Assembly: GCA_964463165.1 (NCBI GenBank)
Contig: CAYXBK010000001.1
Span: 237,677-301,676 of the forward strand
Length of the DNA stretch: 64,000 bases
Source: UBA7236 sp964463165
GTDB taxonomy: Bacteria; Bacteroidota; Bacteroidia; Chitinophagales; BACL12
Direction of reading: 5' to 3'
Made by a program: the position numbers and the translations under genes. Positions 53,324 through 62,400 of the stretch are shown here, piece after piece. The notes beneath the pieces are model-generated. The model did no database searches. It was not told the origin of the DNA and saw only the letters and a program-made list of their open reading frames with translations. Numbering within the stretch: position 1 is the stretch's first letter; each line of letters starts with the position of its first letter.

Positions 53324-54411
53324 AAAAAATAGTTTTTACAGTTACAAATGATCTCATATATGATCAGCGCATGCAACGTATTTGCAGTACGCTGGCTGAA
53401 AATGGTTATGATGTTACGCTTGTGGGATTTTTTAAAAAAAGATCCGTAAAAACCGAATCACGGAATTTTAAACAGGTACGGCTGCAGGTATTTTTCAAGA
53501 AAGGGAAATTATTTTATGTGGAATATAATTTCCGGCTCTTCTGGTGGATGTTGTTTCATTCCTTTGATCTGTACTGCGGAATCGATCTGGATACATTGCT
53601 TCCTGTTTTCATCATATCCCGGTTAAAAAGAAAGATTTGTATGTATGATGCGCATGAATATTTTACCGAATTACCCGAGATCATACACAGGCCGCTGATC
53701 CGAAAATTCTGGATCGGCCTGGAGCGCTTTTTATTGCCTCGTATAAAATATAATTATACGGTTGGAAATGCAATCGCAAATGTGTTATCTTCTAAATACA
53801 AACAAAAATTTGAAGTGATCCGCAATGTACCTGTATTGCAAAATGTATTCACCGGTCAACCGGAAGAAAGAAATTATATTTTGTATCAGGGTTCATTAAA
53901 CCAGGGGAGAGGTTTGGAAAATCTGATGCTTGCAATGGCAGATATCGACGCTGAACTTTATATCGCCGGTGAAGGTGATCTCTCTGTTGAATTAAGAGAA
54001 CATGCATCTAAACTTGCCCATGCTAAAAAAATAAGATTTCTGGGATATATCCGCCCTGCAGAATTGCTGAATTATACGAACAATGCGAAACTCGGAATGA
54101 ACCTCGTTGAAAACCGCGGATTAAGTTATTACTATTCGCTTTCGAATAAGTTTTTTGATTATATTCATGCAGGTAAACCGCAAGTGTCAATGAATTTCCC
54201 CGAATACAAAGAATTAAATGATGTATATCATGTTGCACGCCTGATTGATGATACGAAGCCGGAAACTATTGCAAATGCAGTTAATGAATTATTGAAAAAC
54301 CCGCTGGTATATGAAGATTTGAAGAAGAATACTGTTTCGGCAAAGGCCGAATTAAACTGGCAAAAGGAAAGTATTAAACTCATTCAATTCTACGAGTCCA
54401 TTGGCAGATAA
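53320..54411 (+). CDS. Glycosyltransferase, GT4-like
   Basis: 363 aa, GT-B fold. N-terminus MKKIVFTVTNDLIYDQRMQR and YDVTLVGFFK; CMYDAHEYFTE; C-terminal half has YQGSLNQGRGLENLMLAM, LYIAGEGDLS and IRFLGYIRPAELLNYTNNAK, with NKFFDYIHAGKPQVSMNFPE carrying the usual nucleotide-sugar loop. Transfers a sugar to a cell-surface polysaccharide or lipid; donor and acceptor unknown. Coupled to recQ by a 4-bp overlap and overlapping the next glycosyltransferase by 11 bp. Confidence 0.88.
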   Translation: MKKIVFTVTNDLIYDQRMQRICSTLAENGYDVTLVGFFKKRSVKTESRNFKQVRLQVFFKKGKLFYVEYNFRLFWWMLFHSFDLYCGIDLDTLLPVFIISRLKRKICMYDAHEYFTELPEIIHRPLIRKFWIGLERFLLPRIKYNYTVGNAIANVLSSKYKQKFEVIRNVPVLQNVFTGQPEERNYILYQGSLNQGRGLENLMLAMADIDAELYIAGEGDLSVELREHASKLAHAKKIRFLGYIRPAELLNYTNNAKLGMNLVENRGLSYYYSLSNKFFDYIHAGKPQVSMNFPEYKELNDVYHVARLIDDTKPETIANAVNELLKNPLVYEDLKKNTVSAKAELNWQKESIKLIQFYESIGR

Positions 54412-55513
54412 ACATCTCCATATCGTTTCCTTTAATATTCCCTATCCGCCATCATATGGCGGTGTGATTGATGTTTTTTATAAGATAAAAGCCCTGCAAG
54501 AACTGGGTGTTAAAATACATCTGCATTGTTTTCAGTACGGAAGAAATGAAAGTGATGAACTCAGAAAATATTGTGAAGAGATATTTTATTATAAACGGGA
54601 TAGCTTCTGGAAAGGATTTTTTTCAGACCGGCCTTTTATTGTGCAATCAAGAAATGCTGTGGAATTAATTAATAACCTGACCAACTCAAATTATCCGGTT
54701 TTATTTGAAGGATTACATACTTGTTATTATCTCCCGGATGAAAAATTAAAAAACCGGTTGAAAATCGTAAGAATGCATAATGATGAAGCTGCGTACTATT
54801 TTCATCTGGCAACCAGGGAGCATAAAATATTAAAGCGGCTTTATTTTTATTCCGAGTACAGGAGATTGATGAAATATGAAAATGTATTGGAGTTTGCGGA
54901 TGAGGTGTTATGTATTTCCCAATCCGAAGCAGAAAAATATCGAAAAAAATTAAAAAATGCGCAATACATCAAACCCTTTCATGGAAACAAAATGGTGGTT
55001 TCAAAAACAGGAAAGGGAAATTATGCATTGTATCATGGAAATCTCGAAGTAAATGAAAATGCCGAGGCGGTAGCGTTTTTGATCGAAGAAGTATTTGCCC
55101 ATACATCTCATGAATTCATAATTGCAGGTAACCAGCCTTCAAATGAATTAATTCAATCAGCAGGACAACACAAAAATATCCGGTTGGTGTTGAATCCGTC
55201 GGAGCCGGAACTCAGCAATTTAATTGCGGATGCGCATATCAATATTCTTCCCACCTTTATGGAAACAGGCATCAAGTTGAAATTGATCAACGCTTTATTC
55301 AAAGGAAGGTTTTGCCTCGTAAATACACAAATGATTTTTCAAACCGGCCTTGAAAAATATTGCAGGGTATCAAACAATGCAGAGGAAATGAAAATTGCTT
55401 TGGTAGAATTGTTTCAAAAAGAATTTACAGAACAGGATTTAGCAGAGCGCAGGAATATTGAGACTGAATTTTCTGATAAAATAGAAGCTCAAAAAATTAT
55501 CCGTCTGCTTTGA
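54401..55513 (+). CDS. Glycosyltransferase, second of a pair
   Basis: 370 aa, TTG start at 54401 inside the end of the preceding gene. N-terminus HIVSFNIPYPPSYGGVIDVF has the glycine pair of GT4 enzymes; KIVRMHNDEAAYYFHLA and EVLCISQSEAEKYRKKL follow; the C-terminal domain is NYALYHGNLEVNENAEAVAF, FIIAGNQPSNELI, INILPTFMETGIKLKLINAL. Works with its neighbour on a surface glycan. Its 3' end overlaps the convergent ftsE by 17 bp. Confidence 0.85.
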   Translation: MADKHLHIVSFNIPYPPSYGGVIDVFYKIKALQELGVKIHLHCFQYGRNESDELRKYCEEIFYYKRDSFWKGFFSDRPFIVQSRNAVELINNLTNSNYPVLFEGLHTCYYLPDEKLKNRLKIVRMHNDEAAYYFHLATREHKILKRLYFYSEYRRLMKYENVLEFADEVLCISQSEAEKYRKKLKNAQYIKPFHGNKMVVSKTGKGNYALYHGNLEVNENAEAVAFLIEEVFAHTSHEFIIAGNQPSNELIQSAGQHKNIRLVLNPSEPELSNLIADAHINILPTFMETGIKLKLINALFKGRFCLVNTQMIFQTGLEKYCRVSNNAEEMKIALVELFQKEFTEQDLAERRNIETEFSDKIEAQKIIRLL

Positions 55514-56192
55514 CAACCGTTTCATCCAATACTTTATGATTGATGCAGCGCAAAATGCGTTCGGGAAATTTTTCGAGAATGGAATAATTATGCGTTGCCA
55601 TTAAAATGGTTGTTTTGTATTCTTCGTTGAGGTAACGCAATAAATTCATAATATCATCGGAAGTTTCCGGATCGAGGTTACCGGTGGGTTCATCAGCAAT
55701 GATCGCAACAGGTTCATTTATTATCGCACGGGCAATCACAACCCTTTGCTGTTCGCCGCCCGATAATTCATGCGGCATTTTAAATCCTTTCGATTGCAGG
55801 CCCACACGTTTGAGTGCTTCATCTGTTTTCAACCTGATCAATGCTTTATCATTTGTGCCGGTTGCACGCAAAACAAATTCAAGATTTTCATCCACACTTC
55901 TGTCCATCAGCAATTGAAAATCCTGAAAAATGATCCCGAGTTTTCTGCGCAAAAAGGGAACGGTTTTCCAATTCATTTTTGAAAGATCATAACCTGCAAC
56001 CATTGCAGTACCCGATTTAAGAGAAAGATCTCCGTAAATTGTTTTGAGTAAGCTGCTTTTCCCGCTTCCGGTTTTGCCGATCAGATATACAAATTCTCCG
56101 TGATTGATCATGAAATTCACATCGCTCAGTATGAGTGATTTACCCTGATAAATATTGACTCCGGCAAATTGTATATCGTTTTGACCTTCCAT
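55497..56192 (-). CDS. ftsE: Cell-division ABC ATPase FtsE
   Basis: 231 aa. Walker A GKTGSGKSS (~39), Q-loop FQDFQLLMDRSV, signature LSGGEQQR (~144), Walker B AIIADEPTGNLDP (~162), H-loop ATHNYSIL. The divergence around the Q-loop and the MNWKTVPFLRRKLGIIFQD segment match FtsE, which with FtsX activates peptidoglycan hydrolases at the septum. FtsX is not adjacent. An otherwise similar LolD/MacB-type ATPase is the alternative. Confidence 0.88.
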   Translation of the reverse strand: MEGQNDIQFAGVNIYQGKSLILSDVNFMINHGEFVYLIGKTGSGKSSLLKTIYGDLSLKSGTAMVAGYDLSKMNWKTVPFLRRKLGIIFQDFQLLMDRSVDENLEFVLRATGTNDKALIRLKTDEALKRVGLQSKGFKMPHELSGGEQQRVVIARAIINEPVAIIADEPTGNLDPETSDDIMNLLRYLNEEYKTTILMATHNYSILEKFPERILRCINHKVLDETVVKADG

Positions 56193-56270
56193 AAATCTTA
56201 TAAATGCGAAAATAAATTTTATTCATCCAAATGAACAAAAACTTATTCACAACGCTTTCACCTGAGTAAC

Positions 56271-56278
56271 TATTTTTG
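56271..56278 (+). promoter_or_regulatory. -7 promoter element directly before hemE
   Basis: TATTTTTG, 4 bases before ATG 56283: again a predicted leaderless or nearly leaderless mRNA. No TTG element at the -33 position. Confidence 0.5.
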
Positions 56279-56282
56279 CAGG

Positions 56283-57314
56283 ATGAAAATTAAAAATGAT
56301 TTGCTGCTCAGAACAGCCAGAGGGGAGAAAGTGGAAAGGGCGCCGGTATGGATGATGCGGCAGGCGGGACGGATATTGCCGGAATATCGGGCATTGCGTG
56401 AAAAAGTAAACGGATTTAAAAACCTGGTCGAAAATCCCGACCTGGTTTGCGAAGTAACAATGCAGCCGGTACGAGCGCTTGGCGTGGATGCAGCAATTCT
56501 TTTTTCAGATATATTGGTTGTTCCCGAAGCAATGGGCCTGCCATATCAAATGATTGAATCAAAAGGGCCCTGGTTTGAAAAAACAATCGATACGCCGGCT
56601 GATCTTGAAAAATTAAAAATTGCAGAACCTGATGATTCTCTCATTTTTGTAGCAGAAGGTGTGAAGAAAATAAAACAGGAATTGCAAAATGACATTCCGC
56701 TGATCGGATTTGCAGGTGCTCCCTGGACAATTTTTGCGTATATGATCGAAGGAAAAGGATCGAAAACTTTTTCAAAAGCACGCACATTTTTATATCAGCA
56801 TCCTGAAGCATCACATGCCTTATTGCAGATGATCACAGATTCAACGATCAGGTATTTGAAAATGCAAATAAAATCAGGAGTTGATATTGTTCAGATATTT
56901 GATTCGTGGGCAGGAATTTTATCTCCCGAACAATACAAAACATTTTCACTGAATTACATTGCTGCAATTTGCAATGCGATAAATGACGTGCCGAAAATTG
57001 TTTTTCCAAAAGGTGCTTTTTTTGCGAGAAAGGAATGCGGATCATTAAATGCCGAGGTGATCGGACTTGATTGGAATATGGAAATTACCGAATCACGTAA
57101 TTTAATCGGGAATAAAAAAATATTGCAGGGGAATTTAGATCCCTGCTTATTGTTTGCCGATACTAAAACAATTGAAAAAAAAACAATGCAGATGCTCAGG
57201 CAATTCGGCGGAAAACATATTGCAAATCTTGGTCATGGCGTGTATCCCGACACGCCGCTTGATGGTGTAAAATGTTTTATTGATACGGTAAAGGAATTCG
57301 GGTATTCGGGTTAA
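56283..57314 (+). CDS. hemE: Uroporphyrinogen decarboxylase
   Basis: Decarboxylates the four acetate side chains of uroporphyrinogen III to give coproporphyrinogen III in haem synthesis. 343 aa, full length. Signature APVWMMRQAGRILPEYR (~20), then ILFSDILVVPEAMG (Asp ~82), GFAGAPWTIFAYMIEGKGSK (~142), VDIVQIFDSWAG (~205) and HIANLGHGVYPDTP near the end. No other hem gene in the window. Confidence 0.96.
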   Translation: MKIKNDLLLRTARGEKVERAPVWMMRQAGRILPEYRALREKVNGFKNLVENPDLVCEVTMQPVRALGVDAAILFSDILVVPEAMGLPYQMIESKGPWFEKTIDTPADLEKLKIAEPDDSLIFVAEGVKKIKQELQNDIPLIGFAGAPWTIFAYMIEGKGSKTFSKARTFLYQHPEASHALLQMITDSTIRYLKMQIKSGVDIVQIFDSWAGILSPEQYKTFSLNYIAAICNAINDVPKIVFPKGAFFARKECGSLNAEVIGLDWNMEITESRNLIGNKKILQGNLDPCLLFADTKTIEKKTMQMLRQFGGKHIANLGHGVYPDTPLDGVKCFIDTVKEFGYSG

Positions 57315-57358
57315 AGTGTTTACGTGTTCACGTGTTCACGTGTTCGTGTGTTCACGTT
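57315..57358. repeat. GTGTTYAC octamer array
   Basis: Phased 8-bp units right after hemE: GTGTTTAC, GTGTTCAC, GTGTTCAC, GTGTTCGT, GTGTTCAC, then GTTGCTTG. Non-coding. Confidence 0.85.
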
Positions 57359-57426
57359 GCTTGCGGAAGTGGTAGTAAAATAAAGCGCAAGCAATTCAGA
57401 ACCTGGCCGAGGCAAGGTGCATGTGC

Positions 57427-57492
57427 TGCAGGCAGGCGGGCCCAGAACTCTGAACTTAGAACTCTGAACGCAGAACCCGCAACCCTAAACTC
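57427..57492. repeat. NNGAACY heptamer array
   Basis: Phased 7-bp units between hemE and the DUF547 gene: CAGAACT, CTGAACT, TAGAACT, CTGAACG, CAGAACC, CGCAACC, CTAAACT. Same step as the GACTGNN array but another core word. It ends at the stop of the DUF547 gene. Confidence 0.8.
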
Positions 57493-58255
57493 ACTTCTTA
57501 TTCAAATTCCAGTCGTATTCGTAATAACCAAAAGAATAATCTGCAGGAATTTTCACATCTCTGTACTGATTGATAAATCCAAGCGCATTTGCACCTGGTT
57601 GTTTTAAAAAATCCGCTTTATACCAGTCAAATATTTGAGAAACCTTTACTGATTTTGCGGCATCATCAACTTTAATAAAAGATGCATCATTCATTGCACG
57701 TTTGGTTTGACGATCGAGTTGCGCCTGCACGGTAGATGGTTTATATGCTTCGTTGATAATTTTCGGGCAACCTTTTGCGGCACAAACCAATGCGAAATGC
57801 ACACGCGGGTCGGGCCGCAATTTTTTATTTTCAATTTCATTTAATGTTAAATATTCCCCTGCGATCTGATGTTTTGCCGCATCAAAAAATCCGCTCACAT
57901 CTGTTGGTTTGTTGATCGGATATTTATTCACAACCGATTTAATGACAAGAATATTATATGCATTGAGATAAAATGCTGTTTTTGTATTTGCATCTGAAGC
58001 GGAAAGGTCTGCTGATCCGATCATACCGTCGAGCTGATCTAAAATGATGCGGTTTGATTTAATGCCGGCATAATCAACTTTACCGTCTGCAACATGTGTC
58101 GCAAAAAACTGATCTGCAATTGTAAAAAATTCATCAAGTGAAGGTGTAAACAGAACTTCTATTTCATTTTCATTTGTATCGGGTTTTGGTGTTGGAAATC
58201 CAAAAGACGAAAAACACATGATCGTGATCAGGAAGAAGAAAAACATTTTTTTCAT
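57491..58255 (-). CDS. DUF547 domain secreted protein
   Basis: 254 aa with signal peptide (MKKMFFFFLITIMCFSSFGF). DUF547 landmarks: HVADGKVDYAGIKSNR, KTAFYLNAYNILVIKSVVNK, FFDAAKHQIAGEYLTLNEIE, PRVHFALVCAAKGCP and VSQIFDWYKADF. The Cys and His of HFALVCAAKGCP are well kept in the family, whose activity is unknown. Secreted or periplasmic. Confidence 0.88.
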   Translation of the reverse strand: MKKMFFFFLITIMCFSSFGFPTPKPDTNENEIEVLFTPSLDEFFTIADQFFATHVADGKVDYAGIKSNRIILDQLDGMIGSADLSASDANTKTAFYLNAYNILVIKSVVNKYPINKPTDVSGFFDAAKHQIAGEYLTLNEIENKKLRPDPRVHFALVCAAKGCPKIINEAYKPSTVQAQLDRQTKRAMNDASFIKVDDAAKSVKVSQIFDWYKADFLKQPGANALGFINQYRDVKIPADYSFGYYEYDWNLNKK

Positions 58256-58297
58256 TGGTTCGATTTAGAATTAAAGTTATTTCTGATTAAGCTAAAA

Positions 58298-58325
58298 TTG
58301 AAAGACAAAGTTCGGATTAACTTTG
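58298..58325 (+). promoter_or_regulatory. Promoter of the acyl-CoA thioesterase gene
   Basis: TTG (58298-58300), 17 bp, TAACTTTG (58318-58325). Leader about 25 bases to ATG 58357. Confidence 0.55.
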
Positions 58326-58356
58326 CCTTTTCGTTTATCCAAAAATACTGCCATCA

Positions 58357-58746
58357 ATGAATAATCTTGAAGAAAGAATTGCAAAATCCGTCACGCATAC
58401 CGTAAAGGCCATATTCCCGAATACAACGAATCATTATGATACCCTCTTCGGAGGTACTGCTTTATTATGGATGGATGAAGTTGCATTTATAACGGCAACC
58501 AGGTTCAGCCGGCAGAAAATGGTAACGGTATCAAGCGACAGGGTGGATTTTAATAAACCGGTGCCAGCAGGTACGATCGCCGAGCTTGTAGGCAAAGTAA
58601 AACATGTCGGGACCACCAGTGTGATCATCAAAGTTGAAGTGTTTATCGAGCAGATGTACTCTGATGAACGTGAGAAAGCCATCGAAGCCACATTTACAAT
58701 GGTGGCGATTGATGATGAAAAGAAACCGGTGAAAATCGTGTTCTGA
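58357..58746 (+). CDS. Acyl-CoA thioesterase, hotdog fold (YciA-like)
   Basis: 129 aa. Hotdog motif NHYDTLFGGTALLWMDEVAF with the catalytic Asp of the YciA/BACH group, followed by VSSDRVDFNKPVPAGTIAEL and GTTSVIIKVEVFIE. Hydrolyses acyl-CoA to free acid and CoA in the cytoplasm; chain-length preference is not visible. Own promoter; converges on the YbjQ gene. Confidence 0.88.
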   Translation: MNNLEERIAKSVTHTVKAIFPNTTNHYDTLFGGTALLWMDEVAFITATRFSRQKMVTVSSDRVDFNKPVPAGTIAELVGKVKHVGTTSVIIKVEVFIEQMYSDEREKAIEATFTMVAIDDEKKPVKIVF

Positions 58747-58759
58747 ACAAATATAAATT

Positions 58760-59071
58760 TCAGAATTTAACTGCAGTTCCCGAGGCAGACACCATCAGCA
58801 TGCCGTTTCTGATCGTTTCATAATCGAGGTCGATCCCGATAATCGCATCAGCGCCTAGGGCCATTGCTTTTTCTTCCATTTCACGCAAAGCCGTATCTTT
58901 TGCTTCCCGAAGTACTTCCTCATATGCGCCGGATCTTCCTCCGACCACATCCCGAACAGAGGCAAAAATGTCGCGGAATAGATTTGCTCCTATAATTGTT
59001 TCGCCGGTTACAATTCCTAAATAACCACCGATTGTTTTCCCTTCCACCGAATTTGTTGTTGTTAATATCAT
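58760..59071 (-). CDS. YbjQ-family protein
   Basis: 103 aa, the usual length. Family pattern: GYLGIVTGETIIGANLFRD, DVVGGRSGAYEEVLREA and LGADAIIGIDLDYETI. Forms pentameric rings in solved members; function unknown (sometimes called heavy-metal-binding on weak grounds). Confidence 0.92.
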   Translation of the reverse strand: MILTTTNSVEGKTIGGYLGIVTGETIIGANLFRDIFASVRDVVGGRSGAYEEVLREAKDTALREMEEKAMALGADAIIGIDLDYETIRNGMLMVSASGTAVKF

Positions 59072-59134
59072 TGTCCTGATTTAATTGGCTGTTAAACTGT
59101 CTGAATAATTGGATGACGAAATAAAAATAGGTTT

Positions 59135-59164
59135 ATTGCGTTCGTTTTCAAAATTGTATTTTTG
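59135..59164 (+). promoter_or_regulatory. Promoter of the small lipoprotein gene
   Basis: TTG (59135-59137), 19 bp, TATTTTTG (59157-59164): a well-formed Bacteroidota promoter 18 bp before ATG 59183. Confidence 0.65.
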
Positions 59165-59182
59165 TAAGGTAAATCCGCAAAT

Positions 59183-59404
59183 ATGAAAAGGAACTTCCTC
59201 GCTTTGATCATCTTATTTTCTGCCGCCGTTTTTTTTAATTCCTGCGAAAAATGTACTGTTTGCACAGCAACAGTAGGAACGGAAGAACTTGTTGCGGAAT
59301 ATTGCGGCGACGCGGCTTCGGTAGCTGATTTTGAAAAATCCTGGATCGATAGTCTGACGGTCCTTAAAATTCCTGCTTATTGCCAGCAGGGGCCAAACGA
59401 TTAA
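59183..59404 (+). CDS. Small cysteine-containing lipoprotein
   Basis: 73 aa. Lipoprotein signal MKRNFLALIILFSAAVFFNSC (Cys 21), then EKCTVCTATVG with a CxxC and two further Cys (EYCGDAA; PAYCQQG). Mature part about 53 residues. No family recognised; the four extra cysteines suggest disulfides or metal binding. It has its own promoter and overlaps the convergent thioesterase gene by 4 bp at the stop codons. Confidence 0.7.
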   Translation: MKRNFLALIILFSAAVFFNSCEKCTVCTATVGTEELVAEYCGDAASVADFEKSWIDSLTVLKIPAYCQQGPND

Positions 59405-59835
59405 GCAGAAGGCCTGTTTCTGATTGCAACAGTTAATCTGCAGATGCAGACCAATTTCCCGTTTTCATCCGTAATCCTGATATCCCAGACATGTATGGTG
59501 GAGCCTAAATTAATCGGTTTACAAATGGCATACACAAACCCGTCCCGCACCGATCTGATATGATTTGCATTTATTTCAACCCCAAGCGCAATAAACCGGC
59601 TGTGATCGATCACCAGAGCCGACGACATGCTTCCGACGGTTTCCGCCAGGGCAACAGACGCACCTCCGTGCAATAATCCATAAGGTTGATGGCTACGGTG
59701 GTCGACGGGCATTTTGATCTTCAGAAAATCATCTCCCAATTCTTCAATTTCCATCCCTAGTGTTTCTCCCATTGTATTTTTCATCCAAGCTGAAAAATCA
59801 CTGATCTTCAATTCTTTATTATACCAGATTTTCAT
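59401..59835 (-). CDS. PaaI/EntH-type hotdog thioesterase
   Basis: 144 aa. Motif HQPYGLLHGGASVALAETVG gives the HGG and the catalytic Glu of the PaaI/YbdB/MenI group; ALGVEINANHIRSVRDGFVY follows. Candidate roles are 1,4-dihydroxy-2-naphthoyl-CoA hydrolysis in menaquinone synthesis or phenylacetate-pathway proofreading; no men or paa gene is in the window to decide. Confidence 0.88.
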   Translation of the reverse strand: MKIWYNKELKISDFSAWMKNTMGETLGMEIEELGDDFLKIKMPVDHRSHQPYGLLHGGASVALAETVGSMSSALVIDHSRFIALGVEINANHIRSVRDGFVYAICKPINLGSTIHVWDIRITDENGKLVCICRLTVAIRNRPSA

Positions 59836-59885
59836 TGATCGTTTAGTAAATTACACAAATTATTAAGCTCATTGGTTTGCTGAAA

Positions 59886-62255
59886 TTATTTCTCGGCACC
59901 AGGATAATTTTCATTTTTCAGCAAAGAATCCTTTCCGTTCTTTTTGAGAAATTCCCTGATCTTGCTCATCACACCGGGTACAAACCCGATCGAATCATAG
60001 TTGATCGAATCCGGTATCCACAAATCACAATTTAATTTCGCCATTACCGAATCTGCCGGAATCGTAAAGCTGCCGGCAACCAATTTCCGGGTTTGCGGAT
60101 CGCGGGAGCTTTTGTTCATGAATTTTCCGAATATCGGGAGGGCAGTTGCAGCACCCTGGCCTTGTGCGGTCGACCGCCACCTGATGGCAGGGTCTTCGGC
60201 ACCCACCCATGCACCCGCAACAATTCTGGAATTATAGCCTATAAACCAGCCGTCGGTATTATCTTGCGTTGTTCCTGTTTTACCGGCAAGGTCCATTCCC
60301 AAACCATATGTGCCACGCAACCTGCTGGCGGTCCCGTTGTTTACGACGCTTTTCATTATCTGGATCATAAGGTCGGCGGTTTCCTGGCTCATCACCCTGC
60401 TTTTTTTTGCGTTTTCACTTATAAATAAAGTATCACCGTCCGGGCTCTCTATCCGCAACAGAAAATTCGGATCTACCCTTAATCCTCTGTTTGCAAAACA
60501 GCCATAGGCGGTAACCATTTCATACAAGGAAATACTTGCAGTACCGAGGGCAATCGAAGGCACCTGCGGCAGTTTTGAACTTACGCCCATTTTCTTGGCG
60601 AGGCTGATCACATTATCTACACCCGTGCGCATAACTAATTCAGCAGCAATTGTATTTACCGAATGTGTTAAGCCGCCTTGCAAGCTGTAATAACCTCCAT
60701 ATTTACCATCCGAATTGGAAGGCGACCAGTTATCATTTGTCGCATATGTTTTCTTTTGATTTGGAATATAGGTGCAGGGTTCAATGCCATTTTCGATTGC
60801 GGCGGCATACACAATCGGTTTAAATGTTGAACCCACCTGGCGTTTCGCTTTCACATGGTCGTATTTGAAAAAGGTATGGTCTGTTCCACCCACCCATGCA
60901 ATGATATACCCCGTTTTAGGCTCCATCGCCATAAAACCGGTCTGGAGCAATTTGATATGATATTTTACAGAGTCGAGCGGAGTCATCATCGTATCAACCG
61001 GCCCTTGCCATGAAAAAACCGAAGTTTGAACCGTATCATCAAATATTTTGGCGATACCCTTGTCCGAATATCCCTGCTCTTTTAATTCGAGATAGCGTTC
61101 ACTGCGTTTCATTGCTGAAGTAACTACTTTTTCATTTTTACCCCATGGCTGCGATTTTCCCCAGCTGGCTTTAAATTGTTTCTGGAGATATTCCATTTGT
61201 TCCCGCATCGATTGTTCGGCATAATCCTGCAGTTTACCATTTATCGTCGTATAGATCTTTAGCCCGTCTTTATAAATATTCCATTGTGTGCCGTCTTCTT
61301 TGGGATTTTGTTCTGCCCATTCTTCCAATGCCTGTCGCAGGAATTCACGGAAATAAGGTGCGGGCCCTTCGCTCTGGCTTTCGCGGCGGTAGTTTAATTC
61401 CAGGTCGAGTTGTTTGATTGAATCTGCAATTGTATCAGAGAGAAACCCATAATTCACCATCTGGCTAATCACCACATTTCTGCGGATAAGCGATTTATCG
61501 GGATTGATCCGCGGGTTATAGGTTGTATTTGCTTTGAGCAGGCCCACCAGTACCGCACTTTGTTCGATCGTGAGGTCTTTTGGAAGTGCATTAAAAAAGC
61601 GCAGTGCCCCTGCTTCAATACCGTAACAATCTTCGCCGAACGGAACCGTATTAAAATACAGTTCAAGGATCTCTTCTTTACTGTACACATTTTCCAACCG
61701 CCCGGCAATGATCACTTCCCTGAATTTATTTACAGGCATGGTGAGTGGGCCGTAATTTTTTCTGCCGTATAAATTTTTCGCAAGTTGCTGGGTGATGGTG
61801 CTGCCTCCGCCGGCATCGTCATTCAGAATAATCGACAGGATCAATACGCGGGTGAAGCTCAGGAAATCGACACCTTTATGTTCATAGAACCGGCTGTCTT
61901 CAGTTGCAACCAAAGCATCAATAAGGTATTGCGGGAGATCTGCATATTTTGCATTCGTGCGGTTTTGAATGAAATATTTTCCGAGCAGAATACTATCCTG
62001 CGAATAGATCTCGGATGCCGTATAATTATTTACATCTTTTAATTCTGTGCGTGACGGCACAATACCGAATGCACCGATGAGGATGAGGATATACAAAACG
62101 AAAAGAAATCCCACCATCACACCGAAGCAGCGGAAACCGATCCTGAATACTTTTACCGGATAGGGGTACGCTTCATTCAGTGTATCAACTGCCTTCCCGA
62201 ATAATTTCCGGTAGAGTTTATAAACAGGCTGGAAGATCTTGTTGAATATGCTCAC
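59886..62255 (-). CDS. Class A penicillin-binding protein (PBP1A type)
   Basis: 789 aa, GTG start. One N-terminal membrane anchor (MVGFLFVLYILILIGAFG). Glycosyltransferase family 51 motifs: ATEDSRFYEHKGVDF (~116), GGSTITQQLAKNLYGRK (~153) and KEEILELYFNTVPFG. Transpeptidase motifs: VGSTFKPIVY with active-site Ser (~473), HSVNT (SxN, ~531) and GKTGTTQDN (KTG, ~655). Polymerises and crosslinks peptidoglycan in the periplasm. Standard length, no missing residue. Confidence 0.96.
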   Translation of the reverse strand: MSIFNKIFQPVYKLYRKLFGKAVDTLNEAYPYPVKVFRIGFRCFGVMVGFLFVLYILILIGAFGIVPSRTELKDVNNYTASEIYSQDSILLGKYFIQNRTNAKYADLPQYLIDALVATEDSRFYEHKGVDFLSFTRVLILSIILNDDAGGGSTITQQLAKNLYGRKNYGPLTMPVNKFREVIIAGRLENVYSKEEILELYFNTVPFGEDCYGIEAGALRFFNALPKDLTIEQSAVLVGLLKANTTYNPRINPDKSLIRRNVVISQMVNYGFLSDTIADSIKQLDLELNYRRESQSEGPAPYFREFLRQALEEWAEQNPKEDGTQWNIYKDGLKIYTTINGKLQDYAEQSMREQMEYLQKQFKASWGKSQPWGKNEKVVTSAMKRSERYLELKEQGYSDKGIAKIFDDTVQTSVFSWQGPVDTMMTPLDSVKYHIKLLQTGFMAMEPKTGYIIAWVGGTDHTFFKYDHVKAKRQVGSTFKPIVYAAAIENGIEPCTYIPNQKKTYATNDNWSPSNSDGKYGGYYSLQGGLTHSVNTIAAELVMRTGVDNVISLAKKMGVSSKLPQVPSIALGTASISLYEMVTAYGCFANRGLRVDPNFLLRIESPDGDTLFISENAKKSRVMSQETADLMIQIMKSVVNNGTASRLRGTYGLGMDLAGKTGTTQDNTDGWFIGYNSRIVAGAWVGAEDPAIRWRSTAQGQGAATALPIFGKFMNKSSRDPQTRKLVAGSFTIPADSVMAKLNCDLWIPDSINYDSIGFVPGVMSKIREFLKKNGKDSLLKNENYPGAEK

Positions 62256-62400
62256 TGCAAAATTGTATAGGGCAAAAATAAGAATTCGAAACAGATGATG
62301 TTAGGATGAATTATGCACGAATTATATATTAAAATCCCATTTGAAATTCAGCGATCAAATTATTATTTTGGATGGATAATTGAACCCAAAAAATTTTCAT

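Noticed and set aside
57332..57607. Plus-strand 91-codon ORF
   Set aside because: It is made of the octamer and heptamer arrays plus the antisense of the DUF547 gene.
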